Source: Chrysomallon squamiferum (taxonomy: Eukaryota > Mollusca > Gastropoda > Neomphalida > Peltospiridae). From it: DNA of 47,500 nt. Below are positions 1 to 12,264 of this stretch, piece after piece. The notes beneath the pieces are model-generated. The model saw only the letters and a list, made by a program, of their open reading frames with translations. It was not told the origin of the DNA and made no database searches. A program made the translations under genes and the position numbers. Location of the stretch: contig CM022667.1 in the NCBI GenBank assembly GCA_012295275.1, positions 1,729,501 through 1,777,000 of the forward strand. Direction: 5' to 3'. Within the stretch, counting starts at the first letter, position 1. Each line of letters begins with the position of its first letter.

Positions 1-888
1 GAATTTAATATATATATAATATATATCTTTCTTCTTTTGTTTTTAAAATCATTTATTTTATTTTATTTCTCCACCTATTTATCTTTATTTTCCTCACGCT
101 ACGGAAACTAGTATGAATGTTTTGTGAAACAAAACAATACGTTTAGTATAAATTACTGTTATTGGATGTATATTAAGTTACACAATACCCTTAGCCAGCG
201 ATTACATCCGGTTGTTTTGAATTTAGAAAATAAGAAACTGTTTAGTTAAACTCCGTCGGTGTTAGATACGCAGACACAGTTAAAGTTATTTATAAACTTC
301 AGCTGCATCGCGAACTCGTCTCGTACATGACATTTTATTTCCGTTTATTATTATTATTATTATTATTTTGTTGTTGTTGTTATATACCAGTTGATAGATA
401 GATAGATAGATAGATAGAAAAACGTCAACACAAAAATGAAAATAATTTTCTCTGATGTATGTATGTATGTGTGTATCTTTGTATCTATGTGTGTACGTTT
501 GTATGTATATTTATATGTATGTGTGTGTATGTATGTATGTTTGTATGTATGTATGGATATATGGATGTATGGATGTATGGATATATGTTTGTATGTATAT
601 ATGTATGTGTGTATGTATGTATGTTTATATGTATATATATATATATTGATGTATGTGTATATGTTTGTATATATGTACGTGTGTGTATGTATGTGTGTAC
701 GTTTGTATGTATGTATATATATGTATGTATGTATGTTTGTATGTATGGCTGTATGGATGTGTCTTTGTATGTGTGTATGTATGTATATATGTATGTGTGT
801 ATGTATGTATGTATTGATGTATGTTTGTATGTGTGTCAGTCAGTGAGGTTTGATTATTCATACGCTGTCGAAAGACATACAAACAAAC
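1..888. repeat. AT-rich sequence with ATT, GATA and (TGTA)n microsatellites
   Basis: No gene is seen here. An (ATT)n tract lies near 346-367, a GATA tract near 391-417, and a long degenerate TGTA/TGTG array at about 448-835. The array is open in several frames and gives Tyr/Val/Cys/Met-only translations, which is what this repeat must produce and not evidence of coding. Confidence 0.85.
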
Positions 889-1894
889 TTCTGAACTTAC
901 ATATTACAATGAATCGGTTCTAAAAATAGCTTCTATCATCTTTAGCTGAAATCGGGATCGAAGAAAAATTTAACTGACGAACACACAAGCAGGCCTCGCA
1001 CGCGCAAATACACACAAACACGCACATCCACACAACCACGCACCCCACGCACCTAAACATATACCTACAGACATGCACCCACATTAAACATATACATACA
1101 CACACAGGTACACACATATACTCCATCCATCCGTTTATTCAACCAAAAATTATACTGAAATGCAAATGCAGCTACCTTTATTTACCTACGTATACTGTCA
1201 TATCAGTACTGTTCATAACCCTGAATATGTAATCAGATATTATTAGTAATGCAACAAAGTAAAATTATAAGGGTGGGTTATCTCTTTGTTCCATCTTCAT
1301 TTTTTGACACCTGCACGAAAATATGTTTACTCTCTGAAATTTCTTGAAGAAATCCCCACCTCGTGGGGTTTTCAAGTGATATATCAAGTTTCCTACTGAT
1401 AACAAAATTCCCGCTGTGCATACTGGTAGCATATTTAAAAATTATGAGTAGAAAAAAAATAAAAAAAAAAAAAAAAAAAAAAGAACGAAAAACAAAAAAA
1501 AACCCACTGGAAAATACAACATACGTGTAATTATATTTAGAAACTCTGATAATCATTATTTATAACAGTAATCATTTAATCATTACTTTTATTGTTTCTT
1601 CTCCTGCTGTTCCTGCTGTTGCTGCTATCAGTACTACTACTACTACTGCTAGTACTACTACTACTACTCCTACTATTATCAATTTTGCTATACCATTATT
1701 ATTATTATTGTTGTTGTTGTTGTTATTGTTGTTGTTGTTGTTGTTTTTGTTTTGTTATTGTTGTTATTGTTGTTGTTGATGGTGGTGGCGGTGGTGGTGG
1801 TGATTATACTGTTACATTTATTATTAATTAATTTATTCTTTTGTCTATTATTTCCAGTAAGAAACCGATCTGTCTCTATCTCTGTCTTCCCATG

Positions 1895-1918
1895 TCTGTC
1901 TGTCTGTCTGTCTCTCTG

Positions 1919-2000
<82 letters not shown>
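1895..2000. repeat. (TCTG)n/(TC)n microsatellite
   Basis: TCTG repeats run into an almost pure TC tract of roughly 70 bases. It is the unit-1 counterpart of the tract at 3753-3870. Confidence 0.95.
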
Positions 2001-2003
<3 letters not shown>

Positions 2004-3162
2004 CACACATACACACTCTCATTTATACACACATATGTATCTTTATACATACATACACACACACATACATACATACACACATACACAAACACATACACAT
2101 ATATACATACATACATACATACATACATACAAACATATATAAAAACATACACACACATGCACACTGATATTTAATATTTCTTATTCATTTTATAAATCCC
2201 ATATTTGACTGTTATCGACAATTTTCTACATTTGGTTCCTATGTCTAAAAATCCGTTGTCAGGATGAGGACAAAGAATGGTTTAAATACTATTTATGAAC
2301 TGAAATATCAGTGATTAAAAACTCTTCCATGACTAAATTGTCGTTTGTAAATGTGTCATTTCTTCGCAACACTTTTGGTTGGTGGTGTGACTGAGGGTTT
2401 TGTTAATGTAAGAAAAGTGCCTTGGCTAAAAAAAGTTTAAAAAAAACAAACTGATACAAAATTTGTACATAGGCATGTTTTCTATATATGTATGTATATA
2501 TGTATGTATGGATGGATGGATAGATGGATGGATATGCGCTTGTATGTATGTATGTATGTATAAATCTATGTATTATTCACTACGCTAGAACGGTGTCATA
2601 TTTACCTATTACAGCGATGTTGAATCAGTTCTAAAAATAGCTTCCATCATCTTTAGCTGAAATCGGGATCGAAGAAATATTTAACTGACGAACACACAAG
2701 CAGGCTTCACACGCGCAAATACACACAAACACGCATGCACCTAAACCTATACCTACAGACATGCACCCACATTATATACATACACACGCAGGTACACACA
2801 AATACTCCATCCATCCGTTTATTCAAACAAAAATTATACTGAAATGCAAATACAGCTACCTTTATTTACCTACGTATATTCTCATATCAGTACTGTTCAT
2901 AACCTTGAATATGTGATCAGATATTATTAGTAATGCAACGAAGTAAAACTAAAGAGGGTCATATCTTTGTTCCGTCTTCGTTTTTAGACTCCTGCACGAA
3001 AGTACGCTTAATCCACGCCCTAAAAAGAGAACTATATGTGTTTTCCTGGTATGTCAAATTTCCTACTGATAATAAATTTCACACACTCTCATTCATACAC
3101 ACTTATATGTACATACATAGAAACATACATAAAAATAAAATCATTTTAAAATCAAAATTATG

Positions 3163-3243
3163 TCGGTATAAGATGTGGCATCTTTCGGTAACCTTCGTTG
3201 ATATTCGGAAAATCGACGGTAGTAATTGCTTGTTATATAAAGC
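3163..3243. repeat. Conserved 80-bp module, copy A
   Basis: The module begins TGTCGGTATAAG and ends TTGCTTGTTATATA. A second copy at 4278-4357 differs at only a handful of positions, clearly better conserved than most of the surrounding duplication. The copies are not at equivalent places in the larger duplicated units, so this looks like a separate repeat family. Function unknown. Confidence 0.8.
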
Positions 3244-3554
3244 TGTGAATTTCGTGTGCCGTGTGAGATCTTGCACGAACGCACGTTTTGCTCTCTGAGC
3301 TTTCCTGAAGAAAAATAAAACAAACACAAAAACTCTATGGGTTTTCCTACTGATAATAAAATTCCCGCTGCATACTGAGAGCATGTTGAAAAGTTATCAG
3401 GAAAAAAAAAAACCCCACCCAAAAAAAAAAAACAAAAGAAAAAACGAAAACTGGGAAATACAACATACGTGTAATTATATTTAGAAACTCTGATAATCAT
3501 TATTTATAACAGTAATCATTTAATCATTATTATTATTGTTACTTCTCCTGCTGC

Positions 3555-3568
3555 TGCTGCTATCACTA

Positions 3569-3615
<47 letters not shown>

Positions 3616-3660
3616 TTACTACTACTACGGCTACTACTACTACTACTGTTGTTGTTGGTG
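3555..3660. repeat. (CTA)n trinucleotide array
   Basis: CTA/CTG trinucleotides pass into GTT/GGT repeats. The equivalent tract in unit 1 lies at about 1610-1800. Confidence 0.95.
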
Positions 3661-3752
3661 GTGGTGGTTATACTGTTATATTTATTATTAATTTATTTAT
3701 TTTTATTTTATTTCCAGTAAGAAACCGAACTGTTTCTTTCCCTCTCTTCCCC

Positions 3753-3890
<138 letters not shown>

Positions 3891-3968
3891 ACACATGCTC
3901 TCACTTCATACACTTGTATGAAACTTTATACGTACATACATACATATACACACATACATGCATACAAT

Positions 3969-4020
<52 letters not shown>

Positions 4021-4277
4021 CATACATACTTACATACAAACATATATAAATATACATACAAAAACACACACACATACACACACACATACACGCACACTCA
4101 CTTAATATTTCTTATTCATTTTATAAATCCCATATTTAACTGTTGTACTTTCCTACATCAGTTCCATTTCTAAGAATCCGTTGTCGTTGAGGATAAAGAA
4201 AAAGGAGGTGTAGTAACTTTTAAATAAGGTTATCGTTTACTGTTTAAATACTATTTATGAATTCAAAATCCAAACCA

Positions 4278-4357
4278 TGTCGGTATAAGGTGTGGCATCT
4301 TTCGGTAACGTTCGTTGATTTTCGGAGAATCGGCGGTAATAATTGCTTGTTATATAG
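4278..4357. repeat. Conserved 80-bp module, copy B
   Basis: This is the second copy of the module at 3163-3243. Differences are scattered single-base changes. Both strands stay open through both copies, but no family is recognised, so it is reported as a repeat. Confidence 0.8.
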
Positions 4358-4413
4358 ATTAAAGTTTGTACGTAGCCATGTTCCCTTTTATACGTCTTCT
4401 GTATACATGTGTA

Positions 4414-4450
<37 letters not shown>

Positions 4451-4465
<15 letters not shown>

Positions 4466-5481
4466 CACATAATGATATTTGATCTCACTTCTGTTTTTCA
4501 GACAGTTAATACAAATGACACACGTTCCTCTTTCATTCAGCGTCCTCGTTTCCTTCTCACAGTTAAACATATCGATAACATCTGAACACAGGTCATTTAT
4601 TCTTTTTATTTGTGTTTATTTTTCAAATTTAATGGGGGTTTGGGGGGATTTTTCCGTTGCTAAAAGGAAAAAAGTCAACGATATCAATACAACATACACG
4701 GGGCGGATCCAGCATAAAGGGAGACAACTTTACAAAGAACACAGAATCAGGACGTAAACAGGGACACACGGGTATCAGATCACCGCTTACAAAGATCAAA
4801 TCTTCAGGGTAGGAGGGGCACTCCCCTAGAACCGCCCCTGAATTTTTTTTTTTTTTTTTTTTTTTTTTTCAGGTATTGTTTTATATCCATACAAACAGAG
4901 GAAGGATTTAGAATTTCAGAAATAGCGGAAACATCATTATAAAGAATAAAAAAAGAAAGGAAAAAAAAAAAGAAAGATAGAAAGAAAAGCTTCATGGTGT
5001 AAACAGAGAAACAGGGATTCTGAATACGCTCCCTTGGAATCTCCCGTAAATGTTATTTTCGTCATTACATTATGTCCGTACTTCGAAAAGAAGGCAGAAT
5101 GTAATTTATAAAGATTTATGTGGGGTTTTTTTTTTTTTTTTTATTTTTTTTTTTTGTGTGTGACAAAGCAACACGTTGTACAGGCCATTCACGAAGTACG
5201 TTGTGACTGTAGTTATTATACATTACTGGTATTCTTAATTTTGCTATATTACACGGCCAATCCTCTGTCCCAGTCACTGGTCATTCAGGTGAGTGCAGCT
5301 TGTGAAGGTCGCAGTTTGTTTGTTTAGGTGTTTGGGAGTGACCGGGGTCGCAAGCTTATGACAGTCATCCTGAAGAATGTAAGATACAAAGTGAAGAGAA
5401 ACGATTTTTAAAAAATAAAATATTTTAAAACGTTATTTATTGTTTGTTATATGTAGACGTTAAATAAACTATATATGTGTG

Positions 5482-5533
<52 letters not shown>

Positions 5534-5696
5534 AACACATATACGTATACATATACACACACATTCATATTAATCTATGTGTTTATAGGTAGGCAGCTGA
5601 TATTTCATACTTGTATACGGTAGTATACGTTTTTAGTCCTAATCATAAATATGTCAATCACATATAGACGTACACACATACATACACAGAGGCACA

Positions 5697-5752
<56 letters not shown>

Positions 5753-5944
5753 TTTTATTTATATACACACTGAGGAACGAAATATAGCTCAGTGACTCAG
5801 TGTTGGATCCAGTTTGCTTTTTAACATTCCAGCTAATGCACTGTTTATAAAACATTCACGTCCTTCGTTTACATTAAAACGTACACACAGGCGTAATACG
5901 CACACAATACACACAGTCTGCATCCACATATAATTTACACACAC

Positions 5945-5983
<39 letters not shown>

Positions 5984-6243
5984 GCACGCCACACACACAA
6001 TATAATCTATAACTCTTAATACTGTAATATTTCATTATGACAAATTACACTCGTCTGCTCTAATTGCATTTAAAAGTGTTTTCGGATGTGAGCTCGACAG
6101 TCGTCGTGTTGACTCGGCTTTTCAAGTGCCCGGATGACGTTTAGCAGCCGATAAGAATTATTTCCGGCATTTGTGCCGTGTGCACATTAAAAACTGATAA
6201 AGGAAGTTGGAGTGTTAAAATTTTATTTATTTGCCCGACGCAG
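4451..6243. other. Intergenic stretch with simple repeats, no gene seen
   Basis: It holds a poly-T tract near 4842-4870, another T-rich tract near 5127-5155, an (AT)n tract near 5485-5530, and (CA)n tracts near 5698-5748 and 5938-5981. A more complex, CpG-containing stretch lies near 6060-6200, but no reading frame or splice pattern there supports a gene. Confidence 0.6.
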
Positions 6244-6244
6244 T

Positions 6245-6927
6245 TTTACATGTTAATAATATATAAATACAAAAAAAAAAAGATATTGTTGTTGTTGTTA
6301 TTATTATTAAAGATAATTGTTGTTGTTGTTTTTTTTCTTATTATATGATTACTGATATTGCTATTTATATTACTATTATTACTGTAAAAATAATAAATAA
6401 ATAAATAAATTGTAATAAAATATAACAGAATATAAATAAATAAATAAATAAAATAAAATAAATAAATAAATAAAATGAAGTGAAATGAAATAAAATAATA
6501 AAAAAAAAAATTAAATAATCCCTTTACCCACTCAAAACCCCATAAAACAAAAAGCAGAAAAACAACAACAAAAAAATCCCCAGAAAAAAAAAAGAAAAAA
6601 GAAAAATAAAAACATAATAAAAGGAAAAAAAAAAATTCATAAAAGCCCAAGAACAAACAAAAACGAAACAAAAAACAACAACAGAAAATAATAATAATAA
6701 TCATGATGAATGATAATACATAACTAAAACGATAATAATAATAATAATAATAAAAAAAATAATAATAAAAGATTAAATTAACTAAGAAATAAATAAAAAA
6801 TAAATAAATAAATAATACAAAAAATAATAACAAAAAAAAAAAAAGGAAAAAAAAAAAAATTAAGAAAAGCCCAAGAACAAACAAAAACGAAACAAAAAAC
6901 AAACAACAAAAACAAAATAAATAAATA

Positions 6928-6969
<42 letters not shown>

Positions 6970-7051
6970 CATAATTATAAAAATGATGAAGACGATGATG
7001 ATGATGATCATAATAATAATAATAATAACAATAATGGTAATAATAATAATG

Positions 7052-7117
<66 letters not shown>

Positions 7118-7190
7118 GATTAAAATAAATACATAAATAAATAAATAATAAATAATAAAAATATAATAAAAACCACCAACAGCATACTAA
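6245..7190. repeat. A-rich, strand-asymmetric low-complexity block with an internal duplication
   Basis: About 950 bp is dominated by A on the plus strand, built of AAT, AAAT, AAC and A-run motifs. A complex segment containing AAGCCCAAGAACAAACAAAA appears twice, near 6645-6680 and 6868-6905, each time preceded by an A-run containing GG. The block therefore grew partly by duplication of a unit of about 220 bp. The long Phe/Leu/Tyr-rich minus-strand frames are low-complexity artefacts. Confidence 0.85.
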
Positions 7191-7962
7191 AACTGGAAAT
7201 TTAAAAACCGGGAAACAAATTGGAAACTTAAGACACATACAATTTGCTTGAAACACTATCACTCAGGAAAAACATGCTTGGATCTCTTTGAGACAACACT
7301 TGAGTAACACCAAATACAACTTTATTATATAACTTTAAAAAAAAAAAAAAAAAAAAAAATAAAATAGAGACCCCCCAAAAACTCAAAAACGTATTTGTGA
7401 GAGATATACATGTCGCTGCAGTTGGTTTTAACGATACTTTTATTATAATCAAGAGTATCAGTGACACTAGAGTTCGTCTTAGCTCAGTAGCTGCTGATGT
7501 TTTTCTTTGAATTATACTTGACGGTGGTAAGCTCGTCTGTCTATGCATTTATGATACAGTTGTTCACTGTTTGTTTTGTTTTTTTAAACAAACATATTGA
7601 GAAGAAAGATATATGTGTACACAAAGCAGTTGGAAAAACCAAGTGACGTCGTAAGAAAAAATACAAATATATAGAACTCTTGTGCACATAAAGATTCAGA
7701 ATCTTCTCCCAGGGTTTGGTTCTATCTTTTCGTGTTTTTTTTTTTTTTTTTTTTTTTGTTTTTTTGATTATCAAGCTCCATGGTATACCCATTCCTGTTT
7801 GCATCAAGGTGCATATTATATATTGCATATATACACACATATGTGCATATATATATATATATATAAGAAAATAATAATAATAAAAAACAGAGATAAATAC
7901 GTAAAAAAAAAAAAACAGTGCACAAAACAAAGAAACAGACGTTTTCTTTAGTCATGTGAATA
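7191..7962. other. Non-coding flank downstream of the minus-strand alpha-kinase copy
   Basis: No gene is seen. There is an A-run at about 7339-7359 and a T-run of about 20 bases near 7736-7757. Read on the minus strand, the T-run is a poly-A tract roughly 205 bp past the stop codon of the kinase-like gene. A retroposed origin would leave such a tract, but these runs are common throughout the window. Confidence 0.5.
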
Positions 7963-8864
7963 TCACGACGAAAAGAAGCCGTATTTTAAATTACCACTCC
8001 CGTCTTGATACGATTCTCCAGGGTCAGGGAAAGTGAACGCTGGGTACAGTTCGTAGGGCGGGGGCGCAGGAGGCAGGGGACAGCTGACTAGGGGAGAAGA
8101 AGGCTCGTTCTCTAAACACGGATCGAACGGTGCTGACGCCTGTAGAGGAATGTCAATAGGCAGAGACTGTTTTCTCACGTGGGGTATCAAATTTGGCACA
8201 ATCATGTTTTTGCACAGATCATTGCACGTGTGTCGGTCGAACGCAACCACGACGCCGACGTCGCCGTTGTCGCATTTGCCAAAACGTTTGTGGTGCGAAT
8301 GAATCACGGGCGTGTTGAGCTCGAAACCGGACTCGGTCGCCATTCCTTTCAGGTCACAAATAACCAAGTCACCGGCGGTGTAATCGTAACTGAAATGCAC
8401 AAAGGCTTGCATGATGTCAGGAGCGTGCCGACATGGACTGCCCGATTTCGAAACCCAGCGGTGGAAATGTTTCTTCATGTTTTTGGTAATCAAAACCCAT
8501 TCATTGTCGGAAAGTTTCTTCTTGTCCAAAGAAAACCAGCTGAGAACTGCGACTCGATCGACGACAGCCTTCAGCGGCTTGCAGAAACTGATCTTTTCCT
8601 TGATCCGTACTGCGAATTAAAAACACACGCCAGTTTTTCAGCCGTTGTGTACTTCAGTATTTCCATATCGCACAGCTCTTCTGTTCCGAATTCGTGCTTA
8701 AAGGCTTTGACGACAGCTTTCTGTCCGGCCCGAGGCCCGTTCCCGTTCAGGACTCCTGCGTGAGAATTCTTTTTTGAGCCTTTCGAAAAGCTGGTTGGTG
8801 AAAAGCTGGCCCAGTATCTGCAACCGTCGACGTCTGGACTCGATGACAACGTCTCAGAATCCAT
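7963..8864 (-). pseudogene. Alpha-kinase-domain gene, intronless, with one frameshift (pseudogene or sequence error)
   Basis: Reading starts at the ATG at 8864 and runs to the TGA at 8571-8573. The homologous sequence continues in another frame, open from 8616 down to the TGA at 7963-7965, so the shift lies within 8571-8616. The first part holds the N-lobe, with AVVKAF as the likely ATP-site lysine. The second part holds the C-terminal half of an atypical alpha-kinase domain: FVHFSY, VICDLKG, NTPVIHS, KRFGKCDNG and the zinc-type signature HTCNDLC. The Asp of the DLQG-type motif is kept, but the family TDP motif reads NTP, losing the second catalytic Asp. A proline-rich tail contains PPPY. It is paralogous to the gene at 12265-13095. 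Alpha-kinases phosphorylate Ser/Thr; activity here is doubtful. No introns are needed to read it. Confidence 0.75.
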
Positions 8865-10031
8865 GATAATTTATTTATGTCTAGTAGATTTAAAAAGTAA
8901 TATAAGTTTCTGGATTTTATACAACAATTTTCTATTATGAATTAATCGATTTTTGTACCCTAAAAAGAAGGTATCTAATGAAACAATTCCGGTTTTGTTC
9001 TTGATTAACTAGACGATTATAAAAAAACAAAATTTCGGTAACTTGCATTAGTTTCATTTTAAAACTGGATTATCAAAGTCTAACAGGAAAAAAAAATTAA
9101 AAAATACTTATGGGATGAAGTTAACGTCTAATGAAATATCTTCCTGGGTAATTTCTGTTTATACTAAATGTGTCCTACCATAATTCAGAACGATCAGTTT
9201 TTTTCCCCATCGGCACCATATTCCGCAACACTATTTTTGTTCACGTCGAAACAGAGAGAATGAAACGTTTAGAATTCAGATTTGATCATTCCATCGTCAA
9301 ATGTTGCTGTCACATTGTCGTTCTAATTAATTCCACTCGTGGTTTCCTTTTGTCAAAGCTGAAACCCAAAATAAAAAATCTTCATGTTAGCTGCATTTAC
9401 CGCAGACGTAGTGTTATTCAAATTGTCTGTTCTGACGATAAGATGAAATACATACAATTTTTTTTGTAGTTCGATACACAATCTTTGCTTACATGGCTTT
9501 TCGTATTTGTCATTTATCTTAGTCTTGCAGTAACACGACAAATTATTTATCTTCATCACATTTATTCCACAATAGAATTATTATTTACTCTTTCACTTCT
9601 TTTCGTTTCTGATTTGTTTTGTTTTATTTGTTAGTTCTAAGCAACACTCGTAATTCTTATTCTTACTTACTTACTGGTTACTTCACAGAAGTCGCGTTCC
9701 TTTTTCATTTGTATTCAAAGCTAATCAAGAACAGCGCATCATTTTTCTTCTTACCTTTTTTTTGTTCTTCTTCTTCACAATATCAGCTATATCCATTTAT
9801 TGTGAAATGATTGGTAAAATGAAATGCGTGTAAGAGAAACAAGGACTTTAATGAGTTCTTCGCGCTGATTGTCCTAAAGAGGACGTATTTAAATTATTTC
9901 CGTGTCGACTAGCAAGGAAGCTGCTTACGTCACACTTCTGAGACTCTTTTTGATTTAGTCCCGCCTCCCCTTCTTACCTTCTCTCTCTCCATTTATTTCC
10001 TCTCTGACTTTCTATCCTTTATTTCAGTTTA

Positions 10032-10033
<2 letters not shown>

Positions 10034-10098
<65 letters not shown>
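10034..10098. repeat. (TC)n microsatellite
   Basis: An uninterrupted TC dinucleotide tract of about 65 bases. Confidence 0.95.
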
Positions 10099-10104
<6 letters not shown>

Positions 10105-10965
10105 AATAAACACACACTAACACATTTATGTATATATATTCACATATCGCTATACACACATAATATATATTACTATATATTACTACGTATAATGTATATC
10201 AGATTACAAAAATACACCAAAAAAACCAACAAAAAAAACAGGCATAGTATGGCTTTTGTCTCTTCTGGGGGTGGGTGTGGATGCCTGTGTTTGTATGAGT
10301 TTTTGTACTTTTGTACTTTTTATGCTCTTCATCAGGAATAGGAAGAGTTTGCTCAAATAGGAAAAGGAGAAAAATCCTATATTTTTCCGTGGAAAATTCC
10401 AGATTCATATACAAGCATAAAAGCTGTCTTGAAAATCACTATGATACTTTAAAAAATGAATATTTAAAAGGTAGATGGCATTATGTATAATAAACATAAT
10501 ATTTTAAACACGCCATACTGAGTCATTATATTTTGTTGTACAGATGAATGAACCTTCGCTGCAGCAAACTAGCAGACAATATTCTGCGTTGTGGTCGCAG
10601 TTGATTACAACATGGCGATTCTTACGTAAAATTGTTTTGATTTACTTCCATTTTTCACTCTCATTCTAAGTCCATACCTATCGTACCATAATCAGAATAC
10701 TACCTGGGTAAAAACCTAAAAAACTAACTACTTCCTATACACACCCTTTTACACTTACAAGCACACACACTCGTAGACACACACACACACACACACACAC
10801 ACACATTAACATAAACAAACACAAATACGCACACATAAACACTCAACTTCCTTACCTTTTTCTCTCTGTCTCATTCAGACGTTTGCACACCCGAACATGT
10901 AAATATAACTTCTACATGTACGCACATACATATATAATACAAACATACATACTATATACATATAT

Positions 10966-11001
<36 letters not shown>

Positions 11002-11817
11002 TACACACACACAGCTGCATTTGACGGGCTTGTGAGGTCGTATCAGAAATTTGTCTCTGCGCCAGAGAGTTGTCGAATATTATCTAAGTGCATAGTGCAT
11101 ATGATTATCAATCCATACAATACTTAAACGCACACATCTGTCCGTTATCTTTGACCTACAGAGAATACCGAAACGCCATCTATTTATTTAATATAAACTA
11201 CACGTACGACCTTCCACGTATTTCCTTTAGTATTTTCCTCGGGAATCGAATGAGCTGCTAATGAGAATTCTACTTCAGAGCAGACTACACTGCCAAAACG
11301 TGCCACATATAAAAAAAAAAAAAAAAACAACAACTTGGCAATGTACTTAGTATGTGACAATAGAGCTCAGTAGATGTCTTTGATAGTGTCAGTCTTATTT
11401 GATTGACTTAGAACATTTTAATATAACTTGAATTTAATTTAACAGATTAATTTTAATATATATATTTGTTTTTTTCGTTAATTTTTTGTTTTGTTTTGGT
11501 TTTTAGCCACCATTCCAATCCGTCACCACAAAACCCTTCCCCATCAAAATCCCACCCAGAACCCCCCCAAAAAACCCACCTAAATGTTTTATTGCAGGTG
11601 TCTGTGTATTTTTGTCTCACTGGCTTACTGGTACTTGATCTATATAAATCTGATAAAATGAAGTATAATATGTTCTTAGTAATAATCAATTCCCAATAAA
11701 ATCATTCGATGAATTTCCGAGAAAACACAATATTATCAGCCGTGTAAAGACACAGTATAAAAGTGATTGTAAAACGATTGTACGATTGCATACTAAGGGG
11801 ATTTAATGTGTTGTTCT

Positions 11818-11976
11818 AAGAGAGGAAATATGTTTAACTCGTACGTCTTGTGTGTTTAATGCATACTGCAACAGGTATGTAAAATATTATTTTGTTTATT
11901 ATATGTGGATTGATTATATCTATTACCAAATCTTTTTATTACGCGTGCGTGTACGTGCCTGCATGTGTCTAATAAA

Positions 11977-12012
<36 letters not shown>

Positions 12013-12030
12013 CTGGGGTGTTGTTAAAAT
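11818..12030. repeat. Left copy of a direct repeat flanking the plus-strand alpha-kinase
   Basis: Landmarks shared with 13916-14152, in the same order and orientation, are TGTGTGTTTAATGCATAC, GGTATGTAAAATA, GATTATATCT, CGTGTACGTGC, TGTCTAATAAAATTA, an (ATT)n tract and TTAATCTGGGGT. The copies are diverged but unmistakable. The kinase coding sequence lies between them. Confidence 0.85.
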
Positions 12031-12264
12031 TGTAATATATATATATATATATATATATATTTTTTAATCTTTTAAAAAAAAAAAATTATATTTTATTTTA
12101 ATATACATGATACTTGTTTTATTTTAAATGCATTTTTTTTTTTTTAAATAAAAGATACAAAATTGCGTTGATCTGTTAATGATAACTTAGAGATGATATA
12201 CGCACAGATACATCAGCTGTCTGGAATTCACAATAATTAATTGTTTTTAAGGGCTCGGAATATC

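Larger units (their letters stand above)
8865..12264. other. Intergenic interval between the two divergent alpha-kinase copies
   Basis: About 3.4 kb lies between the two start codons, which point away from each other. I see no convincing gene. It contains a (TC)n tract (10034-10098), CA-rich tracts (about 10776-10804 and 10966-11012), an A-run (about 11310-11327) and a C-rich patch near 11520-11580. Any promoters for the kinases should lie here, but no clear TATA-type signal could be assigned. Confidence 0.55.

Noticed and set aside
436-923. Long overlapping plus-strand frames of Tyr/Val/Cys/Met
   Set aside because: They are forced translations of the TGTA array; several frames are open together and there is no complex sequence.
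1688-2164. 158-codon minus-strand frame with Arg-Glu repeats
   Set aside because: It is the translation of GA/TC and CATA microsatellites.
6246-6902. 218-codon Phe/Leu/Tyr-rich frame on the minus strand resembling a membrane protein
   Set aside because: It is the complement of an A-rich low-complexity block; the hydrophobic look follows from TTT, TTA and TAT codons.
8179-8763. 194-codon plus-strand frame opposite the alpha-kinase copy
   Set aside because: It is antisense to a recognisable kinase domain and has no homology of its own.
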